From: Epiperipatus broadwayi
Taxonomy: Eukaryota > Onychophora > Udeonychophora > Euonychophora > Peripatidae
Direction of reading: 5' to 3'
Length of the DNA: 64,000 nucleotides
Assembly: GCA_028023455.1 (NCBI GenBank)
Contig: JAQFVV010012446.1
Span: 5,891,501 to 5,955,500, forward strand
In this document: positions 34,601 through 49,600 of the stretch, piece by piece
How the letters are laid out: each line of letters starts with the position of its first letter
Position numbering within the stretch: position 1 is the stretch's first letter
Notes under the pieces: model-generated
Told to the model about the DNA's origin: nothing
Database searches by the model: none
What the model saw: only the letters and a program-made list of their open reading frames with translations
Translations under genes and position numbers: made by a program

Positions 34601-37600
34601 AGAATATTTAAAAAATAGATCACCAATTAAAGTTTCAGAAGTCATGAAACTCATTACAAATGAATATTGGGTAGGTTTGCAAAACTGAAAGCACCTTTGA
34701 TTAATCCAAAAAACCAGATAGACAATAAGTCATTCTGACAAATCCTATTCACAAGGTTGCTGGGGGTTGATATTGATTTAGCGGTTTCTACTCATAAAAA
34801 AAAATTTAAACATATAAATATATATTTAAATCTTTTTATTAATTATAAAGTGTGATCATGTGATATTCTAGTAACATTTATTGGTTAAAAATACAGAAAA
34901 AAAAGTAAAAGAAAAAAATGTTCTGCTTTAATAATGAAACCTTATTTTATTCCCAAGCAACTGAAAACATTTATAAAAGTTTTAAATAAATTAGAATCTT
35001 AATTTTTGCCAGTCATTTGAGATCACTCAAAAAAAGTATGGAATGTGTGGGGTGGTAGTTTTCATTTGCTTCCATTTTGGTACTTGGAACACCCCTGAAC
35101 ATATGATTGCAAACAATGTGTCCCAATGCATAGGTAACGGGTTCTCTCTCCAAGCTGTCTGCTGTCCCATCTCTAAATTAATGCAAATGTTACTTAACCA
35201 TATAGTTTAGCTGTTCCCAAAAATTTTAAAGCACTTGCTTGACAGGATTATGAGTTATGACATGAAATGTGGTGGCGTGTTTTATACTGTTATGAATCAT
35301 CTTCAATTCTCTCTCTCTGCCATCATTCTTGCAATTCATGGATTTACTGCCACATACAATATGAATTATTTTAAACATTTCAGTAGCAGTTTTGCGCAAT
35401 TTAAAGTGAAATTTAATGTTGGCGGATTGTTTCATCATTTGGGAAGATACAAAACATGTTGTCTCATCTTGCCACAACTGCCTCAAAACTTTTGTAGGGA
35501 ATAGATAAATTATGTTGCTAAGTAACACATATGATTATTTTAAAGATGGCGCCGCAGGCAACTTGGAAAGAAAAGTGGCCATTTGTTTCACAGAGACACA
35601 TTGTGACATTATTAATTAAAACAAATGAAATGATATTAGTCAAATTTAATTATTATTTTAAAAACAAAACTATTATTTAAAATGCTTAGTTTCTTTATTT
35701 CTCTCTATAGTTAGTTTAAAAAAATATATATGTGAAAATCTTTTTATAGACTGGAAAATTAAGCCGTCATAAGGCCGTGTTAATACACATATGGTAGATT
35801 TAAATTGTTAAAATGCATCAACCTTGTTAAAAGCATAAGGAAAAAGAATATATTTTAAAATTATTCAAATTTAGGGATAACATATTTTTAAATATTGAAA
35901 ATATCAATGTATTATTTTTAAACTTACATTGAGTTATATTTTGTAATTAATTTAATAATATGCGAAATCTTAACGTTTAATTTTAATATTTGTAATAGTA
36001 ATATCAAAATTGTTATTCACATTCATGTTTTTTTTAAAAATATATGTTATTTTTACTATTTTTTGTCTTTTGTTATCATTCTATAATATTGTATTTATTC
36101 TTTTTGCATTCTTTTTTATATGTATAATATGTCATACTTCTTTTTTTGTATTTTTCACTTTTGCAATGCCTTTTACAGTTTCGACTGTCTAACAATCCTC
36201 TTCAGAGTTCAGTCACTCTTCTGTGATTGTATTCTGCCTTTCAGTCAAAACTGTAAGAAATAACAATAATAGAAATCAATGTAAAGGGGGGGGGGGGATA
36301 AAATAATGTTATACTATTACATTCTGCTCATTAATAATTTTATAAATATTAATTTTAATGCCAGAACAACTAATGTTTTATTTAAGGACTTGGGCTATGG
36401 ATCAACTCGGAGCAGTCACGTTACAGATGATCAGCATAAAAAGTTGGAAACAGTAGATTGGAATATTTCTCCTAAAGAGGAAAAAGAAGTCACAATCAAA
36501 TCTGAAAAACCGGTGGTAATTGCATTTCATTACTATTATACATCTATATAAACCTATGCAGGGAACAACTAAAGCCAAAAATTTTATGTGATTGTTCCCT
36601 GAATAGGTTTATATTATCAGTGTTATATATTTTATAAGCTATAAGTTACTTATGAGCTTGTTAAAATTTTTAAAATAATATATATATATGTGCATTTAAA
36701 AAGATTATTTAAATAGTGTTAAAATAATATAACAATCATTTTAAAGATGTTTATACATTCTATAATATAGTTTTGTTTCGTTTTTATCTTAAAAGCATTT
36801 TGCATAATTGATTATATAATTTAAAATTTTTTTTTTTTTTTGTTTTAATTAAATAAACAATGTCAGTTTAATAAATATTACAAATCATTTTAATGTGAAT
36901 CACAATATAAAACATTGCTTTTTTTTCAGTACTGCCATTGCGCCCCTAGTGGATGATCGGCAAAATAAAAAAAAACTTGATTTGTTATTAATTTTTCTAG
37001 CACAATAAATATGTTAGGGCTTGGTTGTAGGAAATGAATTATTTATTAACAGCATATACTTTCAAAAATCGTTATGAAAATGTTTTGGGTTTTGGTAGAT
37101 TATTTACGTTAAAATGATTTTGAAAAGAAATACATTATTCTTAAAAGTTTGAAAATTCAGCTGTCAGAAAACGATAAACTATTTTGCTACAATGTATTTT
37201 GTTGAAAGTTTTTATAAAATTCTGATTGAAAGATCGCTATAGTTCCAGAGGATTATTAAAGTTTGCTATGCATTTCTAAATTTTGAGTAGCTGAAATAAA
37301 TTATGTTATAAGAGAATGGAATGTATAATGTAATAACACCATCCATTTTCTTTGATTATGAAAAAGCATATAATATTACTTTTAGTTTTAATCTGAATAA
37401 CATGAGAATTAATTCATGACGAAAGAAATCATAATAAAACAAAAATCAAGGAGATTATTTTTTTTAAATAAAAATAAGAAATCTAAATATTAACAAATGT
37501 CGAAATTCACAAATCTCAGTATATTACATGATTACATTTACTTCCACCAAATTTAAAATATTTAACAATGGAGAATGGTTATGAAAGTAACTGAAAGTAC

Positions 37601-40600
37601 TTCTGAATTTTCTGATTGTTACTGTTAATATCTGTATTTAATAGATATACATACATATAATTAGAAGATATTTATGGACTTATAGATGTAAACATTGCAA
37701 GTATTTAATGAGATATTCTCTGTATTTTTTGAGTTCAACTAAAATATATTTTAAGCACACAAGTGATTTAAAATTGGAGCAGGGAAAGATAAACATCATC
37801 CAGCATTAGTATTGTATTTGTATGGTCCTTTATAAACTTTGATTTTTTACACATATATATATAGTAATGATTGTATTTTTATATTGGGACTATTTCCATC
37901 ATCTAATATGTGTATTGAATGTTTTTAGAAAAATTTTAACTTTATTTAAATATTTTAAATACATGCAATTGTTAGTAATAGTTCTTGAAAGAGGATTAAA
38001 CTTTGCCATAACACCATCTAATATCCCTTTATTAGATATTATGGTAGCCACCAAGGAAATCACTCAAAAATTGCCTTTAGAAGAAACAGCAGAATTACAC
38101 TGGAGAATAAAAAGAACACTTGACAAACAACAAAAATTGAAGTCAAACATATCCTATGGTGAGAGGAAAGCAATTAAATCTCTCAAAATAGATAAACCTA
38201 TAATTATTCTCCCTGCTGACAAGGCAATGCAACAGTATAATGGATACAACTGATTATGACAACAAAATACAAGAACTCATCACAGCAGGCCAATATAGAA
38301 AGTGGCAAAAAAATCCAATACCAAGTATGGAAACAAAGTTACATGCATTACTTAGAAAGCATCGCCAAGTACTTCACTGATTCAGAAAAAAGTAAAATAA
38401 CATCATATTTCAGCAAAATTCCTCATCTTTATGTTCTACCTAAAATCCATAAGGATCATGTTCTTAAATTAAGACCTATTGTTAGTTCTAGAGATTCACT
38501 TTGCCAAAATTTGGCAAGATTGCTTTTTAAATTCTAAGTACTTTGGCATACAAGTCGCAGTCCTTTGTCAGGTATTCTAGACACATTGTAGAATTAATCA
38601 AGAACATGAAAATTGAAAGAACTGACTTATTGGTAAGCTTTGATGTGAAAAGTTTTTTCACAAATGTGCCATGTGAAGAAGCATTGTCTATTGTAAGGAA
38701 AAGATTAAATGGTGATAATAGTTTACAAACCAGAACAGCTCTTCCTGTTGATAGCATAATGGAACTATTAACATTCTGCATAAAAACAACCTACTTTCGA
38801 TATAACACAGAATTCTTCCAACAAAATCATCTCCCCTGATTAGCAATATTTACATGGAAGAACTTGAAACCTTAGCCATAAAAACTACTCCATATCCATC
38901 TAAAGTTTGGCTTCGCTATGTGGATGATACATTTGTTGTATGGCCACATGGTGAAGCACTGCTACAAACTTTCCAGAAACACATCAACAACATATCTCCT
39001 TCAATTAAATTCACAATAGAATCAGAACATGAACAAAATTTGGCCTTCTTAGATGTTCTTGTGACAAGACTCCCTCATGGTAATATCAAAACTAGAGTTT
39101 ACTGAAAACCTACACATACAGGAAAATACCTAACCTATACTTCCAATCACACCAGAAACACAAAACATGGAATTATACTATCACAATGGAACAAAGCAAA
39201 AGAAGTTTGTTCAGAAACTAGCGATTTGGAGAAGGTTATCCATCAGCTGTTATTAAGTAATTGTTAAATAGACAACAAAAAGAACCATCAAGAGAAAAGA
39301 CAATTATTGGTACTGTACCCATACATTCCAAAAATGCAAAGCCTAAACTTGAAATGCTGAAAAGAAAAAACTGCATCTATGAAATACCATGTGAATGTGA
39401 AAGAACTTATCTTGGTGAGACCAGTCATCCCATTGAAAAGTGCTTGCAAGAACACAAACTCATGATTAGAAGAGAGAAAACAGATGTGTCTAAGGTAGCA
39501 GACCATGTATGTGCCAATGAACATATGTTCAATTGGGAAAATACAAAAATATTGGATAGAGAAGAAAAGATACAAAGTAGAAAATTTTTAAAAGTTGCTC
39601 ACATGCCAATGGCAAAAAATCCCATAAGCCAACCTAGTGTGACTATCCATAATGTATGGAAACCACTAATCAACTTTGCTCTTAGGAAAAAGTGGAGAAA
39701 TCATGAGGAACCTCATAGATAAGAATATGAAATTTCTACAGACTGTTGCCTTTGGCAGGATGGCTCAGTTGGTTAGAGTGTTACCTTAAAATTCAAAACT
39801 CAAGAAGCTAAGGGTTCAGGTTCGAATTCTATGCTAGTACTCTCACTAGTCAGGCCAGCAACACCTGAAGAAGAGGGGCGAATAATACCTCTTGAAACGT
39901 TTTTTAGTGCATATACTAGCCTGTTTGATGTGCTATTACTAACAGTTGCATGTATTTGAAATATTTAAATAAAGTAAAAAAAAATTAAAGACATTCAATA
40001 CACATATTAGATGATGGAAATAGTCGAATATAAAAATACAACTAGAACACCATCATCATAAACCTTCAGGAAAACATTATAGTAATGATGTTTGAACTAT
40101 CCCCCATACTTAAGAACTAAGGAATAAATTAAAGTGATCAATTTTTAGTTTATAAGGAATCAATAAAATAAAATACTGTTGCTGGTTGACATGTGTTCAG
40201 GTTGCCGTTACAGTTTTTAATTAATTGTGTTCTTAATTATATATAGCCAAACTCGAAATAAAAAATATGAAATATTAAATATTTTCACTGATTGCATCTG
40301 CAAATCCGTGAAAAATTTTCTTATTATATTATATACTTTTTGTGAAAGAAGTTTGTTTATTAGTAGAAAAGAATTGAAATTTGTAATATTTTGATTTTTC
40401 ACACATGTATAGTATTGATGGTCTAATCTATTTTCCTTTTTTAAACATTAGAGAGTAAGCAAAAATGGATCTAAGTTCAGTTTATAAGGGATTAGGCAAA
40501 TAAAATGTTGATGCATACTGTGTGTTCATGTTGCCACTCCAGTTTTTAATTGGTTATGTGCTTAATTATCTCAAAGCAAAATTTCATTGTATATATTGTT

Positions 40601-43600
40601 TTATTTTCTACATTTTATTTATTTTTTAATAAATAATCGTAAACATTAAAATTGTCATTTTCAGGTTTGTGTGACCCACGAAGTCGATATTAATATTGTA
40701 TTAAAACTGCAAGCAAGGAATAAAGAACTTTTGGAAAAAGTTAAATGGCTTGAAGAAAAAGTAGAAAGTCGAGGCGAAGCAAGTCCCCCTGAGCCACATG
40801 AAATGAGGCCTTTTGAAGCACTCAGGGTAAGTTGATATACATTTATGCTCATATGTACATTATCCATGTATAGGTACACATAATTACTGTTCTAGTATTA
40901 TTGATCAACATGGTATCAACTTAGTTTTTAACAATAAATGAAATATTATTTTAACACGAATGATTTTAAAGATTTTTTTTTTTTTGTGATCTTCTCCCAC
41001 CTTCCCGTCCTGTAGGGAAACTATAAATTGCTGTCTTTAAACATTAAGATCATGTCACTATAGTGGGGATTTCTTTGAAGTGTGTGTGTGTAACAGCAAT
41101 TAGCTTTGAACCTTTGGCAAACAACTTAACGCTAGCTTTTACAAACATATTCTCATTGAAAAATTTTAAATATCCAATATAAGTTGTACCACTAATCTAA
41201 GCGTTATTTTCAGATCAGAGTTTGGAATTTTATTTGATTGTTAAGGAATTTCCAAACAGGCTTAAGGGGGGGGGGGTTCTCAGTCATCTACATCGTAAAC
41301 AAATCAACTAATTATTTGATCTTGATTGCGAAATGAATATGTATCTTTTTCTTAATTTCCAAAAGGTGTTGACTTTATCGTATGAATTTATTGTTTTTGC
41401 ATTCACCATAAGAAAAAAAAAATAGAAATGAACGTTTTGATTTCTCAGTAGCTCCAAACGAAGTAAAACATTTTTTATTACTTTATGCTTTACGTTATTT
41501 TAGGAATATAAAATAGACAAATAATTGGATTTTAAAATTCAAAGTTATACAAGATTTTTATTATTATTATGTATTAAAACTAATTTAATTATTATACATT
41601 TTTATTACATTTAAATATCAGCCTTTCAAACTAATTGTGCATGCGCTTTTTGCGAGTGTTAATAATAAATGCATACTTTAATTCCCAACACGAGATATAG
41701 TATTTATGAAAGAATAAAATGAATCCACCTATTCTTTCAACTCAAATGCTTATATATGAGCAAATTTTAAATACTGGAAATCAAAGCGTGAGGATAGACC
41801 ACTCACTTTAAATTACTATTTACGATGTCTGAATGAATGACGTTGGTGAAATTGTCTAGAATTTACTAAACGTCACTCTAACTGAAACTTAATCATATGT
41901 AAATAAGCATTTATTTTTTATATAGCACTATGTTTACAATTGTATTACATTTAAATATCAGCCTTTCAAGCTAATTGTGCATGCGCTTTTTGCGAGTGTT
42001 AATAATAAATGAATACTTTAATTCCCAACACGAGATATAGTATTTATGAAAGAATAAAATGAATCCACCTCTTCTTTCAACTCAAATGCTTATATATGAG
42101 CAAATCTTAAGTACTGGAAATCAAAGCGTGAGGATTAAGTATCAGTTAGAGTGGCGTTTAGTAAATTCTAGACAATTTCACCGACGTCATTCATTCAGAC
42201 ATCATAAATAGTAATTTAAAGTGAGTGGTCTATCCTCATGCTTTGATTTCCAGTACTTAAGATTTGCTCATATATAAGCATTTGAGTTGAAAGAATAGGT
42301 GGATTCATTTTATTCTTTCATAAATACTATATCTCGTGTTGGGAATTAAAGTATTCATTTATTATTAACACTCGCAAAAAGCGCATGCACAATTAGCTTG
42401 AAAGGCTGGTATTTAAATGTAATACAATTGTAAACATAGCGCTATATAAAAAGTAAATGCTTATATACATTTTTATTTAACTTATTCTATTTTTGAGTTC
42501 ATCTATCTGTATGAGAAGTTTTGTAATTTAATTTCCACCCAATTTTCAGTCTAGTTTAATTTTTACATACAAATATATTCCTGATGTCATTATATTTTTT
42601 TTTTAGAGTTTGCAAATAATTTTAGCCAGAAAATTTAAATTTTTAATTTTATATAAGATTGAATACACTTCATGGTACTTGTTGTCTAGTGATATTAATG
42701 TGTATCTAAATTTTCTTATAAAACTAATAAATAAAAAATATTTAAAAGTAAATAAATGCAATAAAAAGTGAAAATTGAATTTTGGTGCTAGTCGATTAGC
42801 CTCTGCACGATACTTGATGTCACTAATTTCATGCAAAAGCACAGAAATATGCCATTTATGCGGCCTATAGAACAGTTCTGTTCATATTAGCCGCTAAGCA
42901 GGGCCTAGGTGGCATTGCACACAAATATTATGGCCTGCTTTTGTGCTTCGCGATACTATGCAAATAGCGCACAGATCTCTATGGTATGTTGTGAGGGTGT
43001 GTAGAATTCTAGTGACCATAACTCTTTTTATGTGCATTCGAAGTAATGATTTTTCACATGACCTGACATAGTTTTAGATAGTAATAATTGTAAGCCTGTC
43101 GCCACGCTTCCGTACTCATACATTTTATGGTGAAACGAATTGCAAAAGTGTACATCCCAGCAGCATTTTACAGAAATCATGCGAAAAACATATTTTGCGC
43201 AAGAACAGCTACGAGACTACTAAAACGGCTGTGGTTTGTCATTGTTTTTAAAAGCATAAGCTTGGTTTGATCAGACGGTAATTTTAAAATGGAATTCTTA
43301 CATTTTATTAAATAATATTGTTTCGTAAATTTTTTAAAAATAGTTTTCAAAATGTCGTCGCAGAATGTTTCTAATATTTATATATTTTTTTGTTTGATCA
43401 GAATAGCGCATGTTTTTGTTTGATCAGATGGTAATTGTAAAATGGAATTCTTAGATTTTATTAAATAATGTTGTTTTTTAATTTTTTTTAGAATATTTTT
43501 CAAAATGTAGTCACGGATTGTTTCTAATATTTATATTTTTTTTGTTTGATCAGAGTAGCGCATGTATTGGATGATCCTTCAGATCATCAAAATCATCAGT

Positions 43601-46600
43601 CCCCCTCCCTGCACATTCCAGCGCTATGCGCTGCCATGTATAATGTAATTTTAAAATGTTGTATCAGAGTAGTGCATCTTTTGGAGGATCGTCAAAAACA
43701 ACGGCCCCCCCTCCAATGTAATTAAATAATGTAATTTAGAAACGAAAAAAAGTAAATGCATTGTTTTAAAAAAATATATGTAAATCCCTATTAAAAAACA
43801 AACAAACAGATGAACGCGTTATATTTATTTGTTTTTGAATAAATAATAACAAAATTGTAAATCAGCCCGGTAACGTTTTATCTATTGGTTTTTGACTAGT
43901 AACAGAGCCATCAAACGGCGTGCAGTGGCTAATCAACTAGTACCTGAATTTTCTTAAACATTCATTGTATTTTTGATATTATATGATTAAAATAAAAGCT
44001 TGTAACACTCATATTCTATGTGAGAGTCGCACACTTTTATTTTGATCGTATAACTTCAAGAATACTATGAATGCAGACAAAAAATTATTTTTTACATTTT
44101 AGTGCATTTATGCAAATGAAGGTGTTAATTTAATTTTTTTTTTTATTCATTATTAATCTTCACAAAGTTACTTATTGCAAATTTTAGAATGCGGTATAAA
44201 TAATACACTATCCCAAATTTATATCTCTCAAACCTTCTAATCAAATGAGTCTTTTGCTCTCGACTGAATTGAAAATTGCTGTTATAATATAAGAAATAAC
44301 ATTCTCTTCATTGTCGAGGTCTGAAAATCCTGACATAATTTATAGAATGAACTGCTTAGTTAATTGGATTTTAAATTTTATAATTGCAACCGTCTTAATT
44401 TATTAAATATGGCACTTTATTATAATAAAATTAAATTTTGAAAAACATTGTTGTTTATTTATTTCAGTTTTGTTTTTAAATAAAACATTTGGTGATTTAT
44501 TATTAAAATTGTGAAACATATGTTAAGGCAAGGGGCTTATTAATTGGAATGAAATTTTTTGGTTTTTTTTTTTTGAGACTATAGAAACAGAGCAGGGAAA
44601 ACTCCTAATATCTATTCAGTATATTATTATTGGATACCTCTAATTTGAAAATCCAGAAAATGTCATGGTCTTTCAGTTGCCGTATAATTCTTAACTGCAA
44701 CATTGTTTAGGTTTTCTTGAAGTTAGGATGAATGACCACATGTGTGTGAAGGCATGATATGTCTTGAAAAAAAAAAGTTTTTAGTAAATATCTTTTACCA
44801 AGGCTTACTTATAGATCTGAAACTTGGATTCTTAACAGAAAAGCAGTACAAAAACTTGAAACCTATAATGAAATACAGAGATATGTGTGTTGAGAGTAAC
44901 AAGAAGAGACCATAAATGAAATACATAGATGAGAAAGCAAAACTGGTATCACAGACTTCATTGGAAAAATTACTAGATAGAAATATAAATTAGGCTCAAC
45001 ATATTACTAGAAGATATAACAATGGATTGACAAGAAATTTGTAAAAGACCTAAAAACAGATCACATGTAAATTGATGAGATAGTTTTTGGAATGATATGG
45101 AGAAGTGAATCTATGGGTTGGAGAAACTAAATTCTTTATATTTAAATTTCCAGCAGCACGTAAATACTGTAACGGCAAGAAATTGGGGGTGGGGTGGGGG
45201 GTATATTGTTGGGTTATTCTTAAATAGCTAATCTGGTAAGATTAGAGAAGTCTGGTTAGTTGTTTTGTACCTGCACTATGATTATCATTTCTTTAAAATG
45301 TAATTTATTGTAATACCTTTATTTAATAAGCTGTATATATTCTTAAGATGTTTTATATCCAAACTACATTTAAACTGAAATTTTTATTGCATTTTAGATA
45401 CAAGACTTAGAAATGGAGAATGCTAAGTTGAAAGATAATATTAACAAAATGCGTAGTACTATTGATACTGGTGAATCAGACAAACAGAAACAACTAATAG
45501 GTAAGAATCTTTTCTTTCTTCTTTTGTTATCTGGATTAAAAAAATTCAAATGTCAATAATAGGGATTAGAAAAAATAATTAATAATCTTTCCGTTCATCT
45601 ACGTGACTTTGATAATAATTCAAATACAAGATTATATTTATTACTTACATAAAGTGTACATTATAACATTTCTTTTGATAACCTTTTTTTTTCAAACTAA
45701 GATCAATTATTATTATTCTAGCATGTCTCAACGATATAATTACAACTAATGTCAAATGTTAATCCCTTTTGTCTGTGTTGATTGCATACGTTGTTTTATC
45801 ATGTTAAAGATCAAAGTCTTTGTAGACTGTTATCCACATGTCTTTTCTAGTTTTTTATTTCAAAATTATGGTTATTTTCATTTGATTAAAAATGTAGTGA
45901 TGTGGAAATGAATTAGGAATTGTAAATAAATAACAGTAAAAGTCTTGTTATTACTCATAATCAAGACTTAGCGAAGAGCTCAATTGGATACTTCTTGAAA
46001 GATCCCTTTAAATATGGCTTATATTTATCAATAAAATAAGTAACGGGATATTTTTATATTCGCTGACTGCATAAGCATGCTGAAGACAATTTTCATTAGC
46101 AGTGTGAGATTATGTATACTATGCGGACGGTAATTGGTGGAAATAGCATCACAGTCAACTCTTTCTGCTCGTAATATAGATAACTGGTAATACAAACATG
46201 TATCGAAAATATTGTGATAGAACTGAATATAAAAAAAAAGGAATTGAATGTATAGACGTTTCTGTTTATTGAAATCTTTTATAACTTCCTTTATTATATC
46301 GCAGGGGTCAGAAATCCTTTAGTCTGTCATGCCAAACGCCTATGTTATTCCGCATGCCCATATGAATCTTCCAATCTTATTATATATAGTATCAAAATTG
46401 GTGCCGTTATAATGAGTTTCAAAATGATATATTATATACTTTTGAAGCCCATCATAACCAGATCTTATATTACACAGAGGCTAAACTCTCCATAGATTCA
46501 GTATTTTAAAATATATAGGATCTTTGTTTTGTTAAATTATATTTCATTTGAAAGATACGCTTAAAATTTCTTTTGGCATGGAGAAAATTCATCTCGTTGG

Positions 46601-49600
46601 TGTTTAAATAAATGTGTATTGTTTACAAAATTGCCGATTAATGTACAGTAATTCAGAATAAGCAAAGCACATTTAACTTTCAATGGTTTGATTTAAAAAG
46701 CTGATTAACGAACTCTAACAAAATAAAACAATTATTTTTCTAGCATTCATCAAAAAAGTTTCAAAGAAACCCATTTTTGTGATATAAAATTATAATCCAC
46801 TAGAAATTGGAAATTTTTCACATATTCTTCTTTTCTTTAAAACTATGGACATTTGGAATTTTTCTCTATGAGAAATTTGTTTTAATTACACAATAGATAT
46901 TTAAAAGGAAAAAATCAATGAATTTTAACTTCTTTGATATCTAAATTATATTATTAAGTCTCACATATTTGCAGACTTCATTCATGCATTAACCCGATTA
47001 TTACTAATTATAAACTTTTTTTTTTGTTTAAGTAAATGCACCAATACTTAATATGTATTATTTTATAATTACAAATAGAAGTTTTTCAAATGAATTAATC
47101 AATATAATAGTCTGTATGGAATATAAATTTACTCTAAACATGCAGTTGTGTACAAAAGAATCGAAAGTCAATTGATCATCAAAAAAAAAATCCTGGCAAA
47201 ATTAATCCTCCCTGGGGAAAAAAAATATTCCATTTACTTAGCTCTTATTTTTATTGAAGATAGCAAAAATCGAATGTACGTTTATTGTACAAAATAATTA
47301 GTAAATTAAATTGAATCATGGTTTTCACTTACATGTGAGTTGCATATGCAAAATGTAGGTGATGGCACAAACACACGTGCTGTAATTAAAATATAATTTT
47401 TTATTACTTCAATTCAGTCAGAGTGCCATTGATAATCGTTCTGCATGTCACACTTGGCACGCGTGTCCTAAGTTGCCAACCCCTGTTAGATTGTATTAAA
47501 TAAATGTTTGGCGAATATTGAAAAAAATAAGATAATTTTTTAAAAGTATTTTTACTTAATTATTAATTATGTAAACTTTGACAAATAAAGAACTCCCTCA
47601 AGGGCAGGTTCCGATTAGATGCAACCGGTCCAATTAGTTCGTATCTGGCCTGTTTATAATAATGTTATTAAAGCTGCGGTAGTACACCTGGGTCTCGTTT
47701 TACCCGATAGATAGGTTCCTCAGAAAACACGCGCAAACGAAATCGCGCAAAAATAGACGTAACTTACATTGAAAAGGGGGGGATGTGGTCTGTGATTTTT
47801 CAAAATTCGCATAAAAGCAAAGCACCAACGTAAAATTACTTTAAAATTCGCGCAAAAAAAATATAAGGAAATAAAATATGACTAATAAAAAATTTCAAAT
47901 TTGAAAAAAATTGATACAAGACAAACTTTTTTTAACTATAATATTTAATTTTATTCAAAATAATATATTTTTATGCATAATTTACAGTACAGTAATTTAC
48001 ATTTTTTAATACACGTTTTAATTATTATCGCTATTTGCCGAAAAACACGTTCGTTTGCAAACTGGTAAAAAATCAAATTTTTCACAAGAGGAAATACAAC
48101 TAGCGCCAACTTCACACTCATGTTGTGTCAATGGTTTTCTGGTGATAACATAATTAGTAATTAATCTTTGAGATGATGATTTTATTAATTGTTTATGAAA
48201 CTAACAACTAAAAATTAAATTCTTAGTTTTGTCTTTAATTTTTTAATTTTCAATTTCGTTTAAAAATCAAATTTCACATCACATTAATTTCAAGTCGCTG
48301 TAAGTAATTTTTAAATTATTAATTACAATTAAAAATCAGATTTTAATTTTTAATTGTCAAATTTCATTGTGCCCACTGCTATTACTCACCTTTTAAAAAT
48401 AAACTTGTGGACACTAAATGATTTAATAATTGATTACGTTCTTTTTTAAAAAGCAAAAGCAGAATGTGATTTAAAATGCAAAATTAACACGCACAATGTT
48501 TGAACAAATTTACATTATAATCTTGTAAAATTTAATGTGTGTATACATAAAATGTGGAAATCATGATTTTAATTTCATTATTGCATAAAATCTTACTATT
48601 ATAAAGCACTGAAAATATTGAAATTACTAAGATGAAAGTCGAATTCCAATAATGTGCTATTACTTTCAATATAACGTAAGTGCGCGAAATTTATTATTTA
48701 AAGTAATAGCGCATTATCGGAGTTTGACTTCCAGTGAGACATGAATCGCGTAACTTCAAAATCGTGTTAAATAAGTCTGCATAAAAAGAGACCCAGGTGT
48801 AATGTTTTCTCATATTAACAGTGATGATTTTAAAATTGCAATAATCAATAAATACATTACGATTGAACTACTAAAAGCTATTGGATAAAGAATTAAATTT
48901 TTTTTGTAGTGTTTGATATGAAATCAAAATTTCTTTCTGTATATGTTGATTAAATGCCTTGCCTAATTATAACTCTGCAATATATTTTATCTTCAGCTAT
49001 GTTCTCCCAATGAAAATCATCTCTATTGCTTTTTTTAAAAGCATTTCTTAAGTAATCTTTAAAGTTTGAATGAATCTATTTCTCCAACGAAAGCTAGATT
49101 TAAGTTCAGTGATTTTGAATTGACATAAACACTATGGATCGATGTTATTTAGTTCAGGGTATATTGTTAGGCACGTTCTCTTAAATTTGGATTCAAACTG
49201 TTTGCAATTGTTTGAATGTTTTTCTTAATATTAACTATAGTGTCAAAATTAATATCGATGCTATGACATATGAAAAATTAATATCTATTAATCGATAGTG
49301 ACAAATAATTGTACATTGAACCTTACATCTTGAATATAATTATCCTTTTTTTAAATTTTATTATAGAGCATCTGTCATTATTAATTGTTTGTTTCATTTT
49401 AATTTTTATTACACTACCTTTTTTTTTTTTTTCAATTACTGCCCTTCCCTTATATTCCTTATCAAAAATCGCATAACTTTTCTAATTTGCATTAATCTCA
49501 GTAATGCACATAGTTTGTGCCAACTTCAGACTAAATTCTGGGTACCTGGTCTTTGCCAGTGAGAAACATTGGTGAAGAGCGATAGTCAGTAACTTATAGT

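Larger units (their letters stand above)
37867..40062 (+). mobile_element. Penelope-like element (family A), most complete copy
   Basis: Order: an inverted copy of the element's own 3' end (37867-37978), a 5'-truncated RT ORF, a linker, a GIY-YIG endonuclease ORF, a tRNA-like segment (39754-39836), a hammerhead-like segment (39860-39900) and the terminal AT block to about 40062. It ends with CCTTCAGGAAAACA, which also starts the other copy at 17720, as expected for tandem PLE ends. The short inverted terminal piece at the 5' end is a known kind of PLE insertion structure. Several frameshifts mean it is not autonomous. Confidence 0.85.

Noticed and set aside
34500-34620. Hammerhead at 34.5 kb (minus)
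   Set aside because: Only ATGATGAGG and CGTCGAACG fragments are present. C3/U4 and GAAA are not intact and no stem I could be drawn, so it is not listed as a ribozyme.
36010-36192. Hydrophobic + strand ORF
   Set aside because: T-rich intronic low complexity, no splice or start context.
39754-39836. Genuine tRNA gene
   Set aside because: A- and B-boxes are present, but no clear acceptor-stem pairing or anticodon arm was seen, and the segment recurs inside PLE copies.
40661-40879. Minus-strand ORF opposite exon 11
   Set aside because: Shadow of the MYO5 exon, extending into introns on both sides.
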